Part shown: one piece after another, positions 12,987 through 18,347 of the stretch | Layout of the letters: every line of letters starts with the position of its first letter | How positions within the stretch are numbered: the first letter of the stretch is position 1 | NCBI GenBank assembly: GCA_009787675.1 | Contig: WQSU01000013.1 | Location: 1-18,347, forward strand | Direction: 5' to 3' | DNA: 18,347 bases | Origin: Lentimicrobiaceae bacterium | Lineage (GTDB): Bacteria; Bacteroidota; Bacteroidia; Bacteroidales; WCHB1-69 | Notes under the pieces: generated by a model | Seen by the model: only the letters and a program-made list of their open reading frames with translations | Database searches by the model: none | Told to the model about the DNA's origin: nothing | Program-made: the position numbers and the translations under genes

Positions 12987-15008
12987 TTAATTCTCAATTG
13001 AAATTTCAAGGTTTACTTCTGTACCATGTTCAGGGGATGAAGAGATTGCCATTTTTCCATTATAGGCTTCTACACGTTTGCGGATGTTATCTAATCCCAT
13101 TCCTGTGAAGGTGGCGGCTGAATCAAAACCTTTCCCATTGTCATATACTGTGAGCGAAATTCTGTCATCTTCCTGCACCAACTGTACACTGATTTGAGAG
13201 GCTTTTGAGTGTTTAAGAGCGTTATTAATTAATTCGTGTGCAGCACGATAGATAAGAATTTCAAGTTTGCTATCCAAGCGCTGTTCATTGCCAAAGTAGT
13301 GAAATATAGCATTCGGGGTTGCGCAGCAAAAGTCGTTTAAAGAGGCTTTCACGCCATATCGCAATAACGATTCAGGCATCATGTGGTGCGCAACGCGGCG
13401 AAGTTCATCAATAGAATTGTCGAGCATACCGAGCGCTTTATTAAATTGTTCTAAATCTTCGGTTTTCGTAATTTCTCCGCTTTCCATCTTCGGAAGTGTA
13501 ATCTTGATCAACGAGAGCATGCTACCCAATCCATCGTGAAGGTCTTTGGCTAAGCGACTTCTTTCAGCATTTTCAGCATCAAGCGCTGCCTGTGCAGCAA
13601 AAATTTGTTGTTCCTGTTCAGCCTGTTTCAATTGCTGTTCGGCTAACAGTTTTTGTTGTTCGGCAACACGTTTTCCTTGCACATTCAATCGCCAAAGGAA
13701 GAAAAATACAGCCAAAGCTAAAAATAAGCCCACGCCACCTGCAATAATTATCCAGGAATATAATCGTTTTTCTTCTCTTAAAACTTTGATAGTTAATTCA
13801 TTTTTTTCTGTAACATATTGAGTCTCCATCTCTTCGGCAGCACGTAGCGCCATCTCTTTGGCGATGTCAATTTCAAGTAAATTAGAGGCTTCCCAATACT
13901 GTATTGTTTCGTGGTATTTGTGTTGGGCAACTGCCAATTCGGAAAGGATCATGTAACAAGTACGTTTTTCTTTCGGCGCATTTATTTCAGTGGCTATTTG
14001 CAGCGCTTCTTTAGCGTACTCTTCCGATTTTACGTAATCGCCTTTCACTTGTTCCAATTTACTTAAAAGAATCAGATCAGTAAAATAAACTGCCTGACCA
14101 AATTCCTGATTGATTTCCATAGATTGCAGCGCATATTTTTCTGCTCTTTTCAAATCAAAAGTAAATAAGGCATCATTCGCAATATGAAAGAAGCATAGCC
14201 CCATAAGATATGTATTATTTTGCGATACAGAAAGTTGCAATGCGTCTTCATAATACTCTTTTGCTTTACCATACTGGTGTGCCGAGGAATATGCCATTGC
14301 CAAAGCAAGACGGGCAAACGGGTCTTCATGATTTAAGAGAACCGACTTTTGCCCATACTCAATAGCTTTATCTACAGCGAATATGCTTTGGTATAACTGT
14401 GCCATCATGTAATAAAGTTGTTGAATTTTTTTATTATCAACTCGTTTTTCATAAATGGATAATGCATCCATATAGCAAGATAATGCAGTTTTATACCATT
14501 CTTTCATAAAATAGGCATTTCCTTTGCTAAAAATAATATTGGCTTTATTTGCTTCACTATTTTCACGAACAGCTAATTCGTATGCCTTTTGCAAAACCAC
14601 CAAAGCGGAATCGGTCAATCCTTCTCGAACAAGTAAGTTGCTAAAACCACCTGCATGTAAGTAAATACCTTCACTCCAGCTTAATTCATAGCTCAGGTTT
14701 CCAAATTTTGAGTAATAATTTTTTGCCTGTTCAAAGTCATTATCTTCATACATTTCGGCAATCTCAAAATAGAGTTTGGCAAGGTTCGAATCTACAGGGC
14801 TAATCGCAGCAAGGTGTAAAAGACTGTCTAATTGTTCATTGTCTGTCGTTTCAAATTCAGTAGCTGTCCATAACGAATCAAATACAGGATTTCTTGGAGA
14901 TATGTTTCCTATATCTTTTTTTGGGGAGTTACATCCTAAAAAAACAAATAAGATGCAAACGAGACATAGATAGTTATTAAAAGTAAAACAGTTTTTCATA
15001 TATTTCAT
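12987..15008 (-). CDS. TPR-containing sensor histidine kinase (HisKA_3 type)
   Basis: It is the sensor of the two-component pair with the downstream LuxR-type regulator. From ATG 15008 it has 673 residues; ATG 14999 is equally possible, and a TTG at 15017 lies too close to the likely transcription start. The N-terminal hydrophobic segment ends FLGC, a lipobox-like site. Residues 40-390 are helical TPR-like repeats (FEIAEMYEDNDFEQAKNYY, ALAMAYSSAHQYGKAKEYYE), presumably periplasmic. A membrane helix follows at about 417-439 (WIIIAGGVGLFLALAVFFF), then a Gln/Glu-rich coiled coil (441-480). The HisKA_3 site is His491 in RLAKDLHDGLGSML, and the ATPase domain has HELINNALKHS (591-601), DNGKGFD (623-629) and GMGLDNIRKRV. 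All catalytic motifs are present. The signal sensed is unknown. Confidence 0.92.
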   Translation of the reverse strand: MKYMKNCFTFNNYLCLVCILFVFLGCNSPKKDIGNISPRNPVFDSLWTATEFETTDNEQLDSLLHLAAISPVDSNLAKLYFEIAEMYEDNDFEQAKNYYSKFGNLSYELSWSEGIYLHAGGFSNLLVREGLTDSALVVLQKAYELAVRENSEANKANIIFSKGNAYFMKEWYKTALSCYMDALSIYEKRVDNKKIQQLYYMMAQLYQSIFAVDKAIEYGQKSVLLNHEDPFARLALAMAYSSAHQYGKAKEYYEDALQLSVSQNNTYLMGLCFFHIANDALFTFDLKRAEKYALQSMEINQEFGQAVYFTDLILLSKLEQVKGDYVKSEEYAKEALQIATEINAPKEKRTCYMILSELAVAQHKYHETIQYWEASNLLEIDIAKEMALRAAEEMETQYVTEKNELTIKVLREEKRLYSWIIIAGGVGLFLALAVFFFLWRLNVQGKRVAEQQKLLAEQQLKQAEQEQQIFAAQAALDAENAERSRLAKDLHDGLGSMLSLIKITLPKMESGEITKTEDLEQFNKALGMLDNSIDELRRVAHHMMPESLLRYGVKASLNDFCCATPNAIFHYFGNEQRLDSKLEILIYRAAHELINNALKHSKASQISVQLVQEDDRISLTVYDNGKGFDSAATFTGMGLDNIRKRVEAYNGKMAISSSPEHGTEVNLEISIEN

Positions 15009-15025
15009 TTTTCTCAAAATCGCGG

Positions 15026-15033
15026 CAAAGATA
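15026..15033 (-). promoter_or_regulatory. Putative Bacteroidota -7 promoter box
   Basis: TATCTTTG on the minus strand, an exact TAnnTTTG match followed by CCGCG. It ends 18 nt before ATG 15008 and would drive the kinase-regulator pair. It makes the TTG at 15017 an unlikely start. Confidence 0.6.
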
Positions 15034-15055
15034 ATCCGAATTATTATTTTTACTA

Positions 15056-15075
15056 CCCCCTTTTTGGGGGGAGGG
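15056..15075. other. CCCCC/GGGGG hairpin with G-rich flank
   Basis: CCCCC (15056-15060), a T5 loop and GGGGG (15066-15070), followed by further G runs to 15075. It lies between the kinase promoter box and the stop of the Ig-like lipoprotein gene. On the minus strand it is followed by TAGTAAAAAT, not a T-run, so it is not a canonical terminator. It could be a weak terminator or a regulatory structure for the kinase promoter. Confidence 0.4.
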
Positions 15076-15180
15076 GCACATCATCAAAAACTATACAATT
15101 TTCGAGACAGTTTGAAATTTCAGGAAGTATTTAGAACGACTGTAAGCTATAACAAGAGCAATGGTTGTTTCTAACTTGTT

Positions 15181-16911
15181 TTAAAATGGCACCCGAAGTT
15201 CCACCTCCTCTTCAATATCCCAAAAACCCCTGATCGTTATTTCTTTCTCTACTGTAAAAATCTTCTCGGGTTGTTCTTTTTTGCAGTAGCTTCCGGTATC
15301 CCATTTGCCGTTTTTGTTTCTGTCTTCAACCACTCTAAAGCGATACGTGCCGGGTAAAAGATGTTTGTATTCTATTCTTTTAGAAGAGGATATAGTTTCT
15401 TTAAAAATAACTTTTTGGTTAGAAGAAAGTAACTCAACAATAAAATCCGAATCATTGCCGGTATTAACTTTATAATTAATGATCAAATTACCGTAATCTT
15501 TCTCTGTCTTCTTTGAAAGCGAAAACATGATTGTATCATGTGTAGCCCCATCATAACTGTAAAATGATGAATCTTTGCACCATATAGTATAGTTTATTTT
15601 AGGTTCAAAAGTAAAAGGCACAGGAAATTGCATTACAAAACTGTCCGGAATATTTACATAAATAGAAGTTGTGTCTTTTCCGGTAAAGAGTGTAGCAATA
15701 ACCAACATTTTCACACTGTCCACAGGTTTTAACGGATATGAGAAATGCAGAGATGTTGGTGCATACAAATCCTCTTTATTGGCTAAGTTAACTTTTAATA
15801 TGGGGGCTACTGGCTTTGAAGTCCTGCCCCCCGGACGTTGCGGCGTTTTATACGCTTGTAAGTCAATCGTATCTATTCTCTTCAAATCTGTTTTAAGATA
15901 CAGCGTAACTTCATCTTTAAAAAAGGTTTTTAAATAGAGAGAAAGCGTATCATGCGTATTGTTCATGGTGGAGAAATAATCTACCAGCGTATCGCTTTCT
16001 ATTTGAGTCTTAAAAGAATCTACGGGTATTTTATAAGGAAAACGATATATGCCTGCCTGCGCGTTGACGTATGGCGCAAGCGCCTGTACGGTATCAGCTT
16101 CCTGAAACGATCGTAAGGATATAAACGCAGTGGTATCTATATGTAGCAGGGAATCGGTTTCATAATATTTTGCTTGAAACATGCTGTCTGCAAAAGCAAT
16201 ACGTTCATTGGGAAGATTATATATTAAATCAGAGTTAATATCTTTAAGTGCAAATATTTTGTATTTTTTTGGTTTGAGATGATGAAAGATAAAATCTCCC
16301 TTATCATTGGTTTTTGTTAAATAATGAGGACGCACCGTAAGAGGTAAAGAATCCATATTTCCATCGTAAAGCATGACAAACATTCCGCTCTCAGGTTTGT
16401 TCTCTTCCGAGTTTACAATTCTTCCGAAAAGTTTGTGTTTATCAATGGAATCGCCTGTAGAAAAGGCAAAATTGTAACCTGCTAACTTGTTTCCCTCATG
16501 ATAATCTTGAATACAGTCTGTAAAGAACAGATTATAAGTAGTGTTCTTCCGTAATGTATCATTAAATCTTACCAGCGCTGATTTCCCCTGAGTACTATAA
16601 TCCGCCCGCATATCCATAGGAGGCGAGAAAATAACATTTTCGTTGGGATTATTCAATGTAACATATTCATTAAAAGTTATTTTAATAATTTTACCATGAA
16701 AATTAGCGCTTCCGTTTTCAGGTTTTTCGCCTATCACCTGCGGGGGGGTCGTGTCTTTGGGACCGCCAGAGGGCATGACTATTTTGGCGCAACCTGAGAG
16801 GAGAAGACAGAAGACAGGAAGCAAAAGGGAGAACGCAGAAGACAGAAAGGGAGAAAGGAGAAAGGAGAAGGGAAAAGGGAGAATGCGGGAAGGAGGAGAA
16901 AGTTTGGTCAT
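15181..16911 (-). CDS. Ig-like domain (Big_5) lipoprotein
   Basis: A 576-residue lipoprotein with Cys41 in LLLSGC as the probable lipid site. The mature start KIVMPSGGPKDTTPPQV leads into an SbsA-type Ig-like domain (Big_5), about 52-152, with KITFNEYV and YNFAFSTGD. A carboxypeptidase-regulatory-like domain follows, about 163-240 (LFGRIVNSEENKPESG, GDFIFHHLKPKKYKIFAL). The C-terminus has LLPGTYRFRVVEDRNKNGKW then DTG, a pattern seen in related beta-sandwich repeats and possibly Ca-binding. Its role is unknown, presumably structural at the cell surface. The start lies 4 nt after the M1 peptidase stop, so the two form an operon. Oddity: the signal peptide (residues 5-38) is coded by a 7-nt-period tandem array, so its sequence is unusual (Pro/Phe/Leu/Ser-rich, without the usual Lys). 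Confidence 0.85.
   Translation of the reverse strand: MTKLSPPSRILPFPFSFLLSPFLSSAFSLLLPVFCLLLSGCAKIVMPSGGPKDTTPPQVIGEKPENGSANFHGKIIKITFNEYVTLNNPNENVIFSPPMDMRADYSTQGKSALVRFNDTLRKNTTYNLFFTDCIQDYHEGNKLAGYNFAFSTGDSIDKHKLFGRIVNSEENKPESGMFVMLYDGNMDSLPLTVRPHYLTKTNDKGDFIFHHLKPKKYKIFALKDINSDLIYNLPNERIAFADSMFQAKYYETDSLLHIDTTAFISLRSFQEADTVQALAPYVNAQAGIYRFPYKIPVDSFKTQIESDTLVDYFSTMNNTHDTLSLYLKTFFKDEVTLYLKTDLKRIDTIDLQAYKTPQRPGGRTSKPVAPILKVNLANKEDLYAPTSLHFSYPLKPVDSVKMLVIATLFTGKDTTSIYVNIPDSFVMQFPVPFTFEPKINYTIWCKDSSFYSYDGATHDTIMFSLSKKTEKDYGNLIINYKVNTGNDSDFIVELLSSNQKVIFKETISSSKRIEYKHLLPGTYRFRVVEDRNKNGKWDTGSYCKKEQPEKIFTVEKEITIRGFWDIEEEVELRVPF
16802..16898 (+). repeat. Heptanucleotide-period purine tract inside a gene start
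   Basis: Purine-rich units in exact 7-nt phase: AGAAGAC, AGAAGAC, AGGAAGC, AAAAGGG, AGAACGC, AGAAGAC and AGAAAGG, then from 16850 GGAGAAA twice, GGAGAAG, GGAAAAG, GGAGAAT, GCGGGAA and GGAGGAG. On the minus strand it codes the signal peptide of the Ig-like lipoprotein, starting 10 nt after the ATG. Gain or loss of one unit would shift the reading frame. Confidence 0.85.
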
Positions 16912-16915
16912 TCTT

Positions 16916-18347
16916 TTAGTAGTTGGATTTTGTTAATTTTTTTACAAAAACTTTATCTTGGTTATGTATGGAGAGAAAATAGATACCTGATGATAAATTG
17001 GTGATATCTAACGCATATGCATCGCTATTGGTTTTAAATTGGGCTACATTTTTTCCGTTGTTATCAAATAGCTTAATCTCTTTTTCTCCTTGTAGTGAAG
17101 ATTCAAATTTAATATTTAGCGTTGTCGTGGCAGGATTTGGGTAAACAGAAATAGAGTTTTCCTGACTAAAATCCTCAATAGCATTATCAACAGAGATGGT
17201 TGCGGTTGCCAACAACCAAGAATTAGGATTGAAAGAGAATGATTTTACTGTTTTATTATCAGGAATATTATAAATAAATTGCTTGCTAAGTTCATCCTGA
17301 TAAAAAGGAACCACTTCACTTGAATTGTCGGTATAGGTAATTTTCAACTCGTAAGTTACTTTAAACAAAGGTGTAGCCGATGGTGCAGTAGTAGTTTGCG
17401 TGCTGTTTAAAGTGAGGAGATTTCCATTTTGATGCCACTTAATATTAAACATGGGGTATCCCTCACCGTAAAACCATTGTTCAAAGAAAGTAGTAAAATC
17501 TAGAGTGGAAAGTTCTTCCACCACTGCTTTAAAATCTTCAGTTGTAGCTACATTATCTTTAAAACGTTTTTGGTAAGTATTAAAGATATTGAAAAGCAAT
17601 TCATCATTGTCTCCCAACTCGTAGCGAAGCATGTGTAACAAAACCCCACCTTTACTGTAGCTCAAAACGCCATTAAAAATTCTATATTCATCATCAATAA
17701 ACGCAATGGGGACATAAACGCTACCTGTTTTACCATAATTGATCACATAATTAATATCATCTTTAAAATTACTTAGAGCGACAGGTCTTCCATACTTATA
17801 TTCATCCCATAAAAATTCTCCGTAAGTAGCAAATCCCTCATTAAGCCAAATATGCTCCCACGATGCACAAGTTACATTATCACCAAACCACTGGTGCACT
17901 AATTCATGGGCAATGAGCGCCGAACTAAAACCACCTGTTGTTGTCATGGTTTGATGTTCCATAGCTCCTCCCATAGGCGCTAACGAATGCCCATATTTTT
18001 CATTACTAAAAGGATATTCGCCATAAATATCGGAATAGAACTCTATCATTTCTGCGGTTAAATCAATTGCTGCCTTATTGGCGGCTAAACAGTCCGGTGA
18101 ATTATAGATATAATTTTGAATTAATAATTGTTTCCCTGTTTGAGGAATGGTAGCAAAAGTGGAATAGTCTTGATATTCTGCAACGGCGATGGAAATCAGA
18201 TAGTAATCTATCGGATAGCTTGATTTCCATTCATAACGCACCTTGTTATTGGGCAGCTCAACCACTTTGGTTAATAATCCATTTGAAGCCACCTTATTCG
18301 GCTTCGTTGTGGTAACAAAAACCCACGATGAATCTGCTTTATCGGTT
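16916..18347 (-). CDS. M1 family aminopeptidase with T9SS sorting tail (5' end outside window)
   Basis: A zinc aminopeptidase of family M1 (gluzincin), probably removing N-terminal residues from peptides outside the cell. The frame is open to the window edge with no ATG, so the N-terminus is missing; 476 residues are visible. The zinc motif is HELVH with the third ligand Glu in NEGFATYGE, exactly 18 residues on (His codons 17906-17908 and 17894-17896). Before it lies GGAMEHQT, where the classic family has GAMEN. After it is a helical region (GGVLLHMLRYELGD) ending EQWFYGEGYPMF, typical of M1. A beta domain follows, then a type IX secretion sorting tail: ISVYPNPATTTLNI, FDNNGKNVAQF and SSGIYFLSI ending VKKLTKSNY. 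It is cotranscribed with the Ig-like lipoprotein 4 nt downstream. Confidence in family is high; substrate is unknown. Confidence 0.93.
   Translation of the reverse strand, partial: TDKADSSWVFVTTTKPNKVASNGLLTKVVELPNNKVRYEWKSSYPIDYYLISIAVAEYQDYSTFATIPQTGKQLLIQNYIYNSPDCLAANKAAIDLTAEMIEFYSDIYGEYPFSNEKYGHSLAPMGGAMEHQTMTTTGGFSSALIAHELVHQWFGDNVTCASWEHIWLNEGFATYGEFLWDEYKYGRPVALSNFKDDINYVINYGKTGSVYVPIAFIDDEYRIFNGVLSYSKGGVLLHMLRYELGDNDELLFNIFNTYQKRFKDNVATTEDFKAVVEELSTLDFTTFFEQWFYGEGYPMFNIKWHQNGNLLTLNSTQTTTAPSATPLFKVTYELKITYTDNSSEVVPFYQDELSKQFIYNIPDNKTVKSFSFNPNSWLLATATISVDNAIEDFSQENSISVYPNPATTTLNIKFESSLQGEKEIKLFDNNGKNVAQFKTNSDAYALDITNLSSGIYFLSIHNQDKVFVKKLTKSNY

Overview
The window looks like a chromosomal segment of a Bacteroidota bacterium, broadly Bacteroidales/Cytophaga-like. 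The evidence is a type IX secretion tail on the M1 peptidase, several promoter -7 boxes of the Bacteroidota TAnnTTTG type, A-rich gene starts mostly without Shine-Dalgarno motifs, MKK...C lipoproteins, a Bacteroidota-type deacetylase, and AT-rich DNA. No species can be named from the sequence alone.

Layout. 1-1300 (+): the translation operon infC (5' end off the window), rpmI, rplT, closed by a strong stem-loop terminator. 1310-6970 (-): two small lipoproteins, a polysaccharide-deacetylase-like protein, a DUF1016/YhcG nuclease gene that has lost its catalytic domain by an internal deletion, and a secreted S9 prolyl-oligopeptidase-family peptidase. 6970-7730: a scrap region with a promoterless coding fragment, an IS1182-family transposase remnant with in-frame stops, and one copy of a GC-rich repeat. 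7740-9604 (+): an overlapping pair, an outer-membrane-like beta-barrel protein and a lipoprotein serine hydrolase. A second, oppositely oriented copy of the same repeat follows directly at the stop codon. 10049-12334 (+): a TrmH/SpoU rRNA methyltransferase with a TTG start, a 200-bp spacer built almost wholly of three abutting tandem arrays, and hisS. 12337-15033 (-): a two-component system (TPR sensor kinase, then LuxR-type regulator), convergent with hisS with only 2 nt between the stops. 15181-18347 (-): an M1 aminopeptidase with T9SS tail (5' end off the window) followed 4 nt later by an Ig-like-domain lipoprotein.

How the genes work together. Translation housekeeping (infC-rpmI-rplT, rRNA methyltransferase, hisS) alternates with envelope and secreted functions (lipoproteins, two peptidases, barrel protein plus serine hydrolase). 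Two signals are unusual. First, a heptanucleotide-period tandem array forms the signal-peptide coding region of the Ig-like lipoprotein, and similar 7- and 8-nt arrays fill the hisS leader. A one-unit change in the coding array would shift the frame, so this is a candidate contingency locus. Second, a dispersed GC-rich hairpin repeat lies in opposite orientations on both sides of the barrel/hydrolase pair, next to an IS remnant. That arrangement suggests an acquired or rearranged accessory block. I do not see a clear new defence or biosynthetic system; the rest is ordinary chromosomal content.
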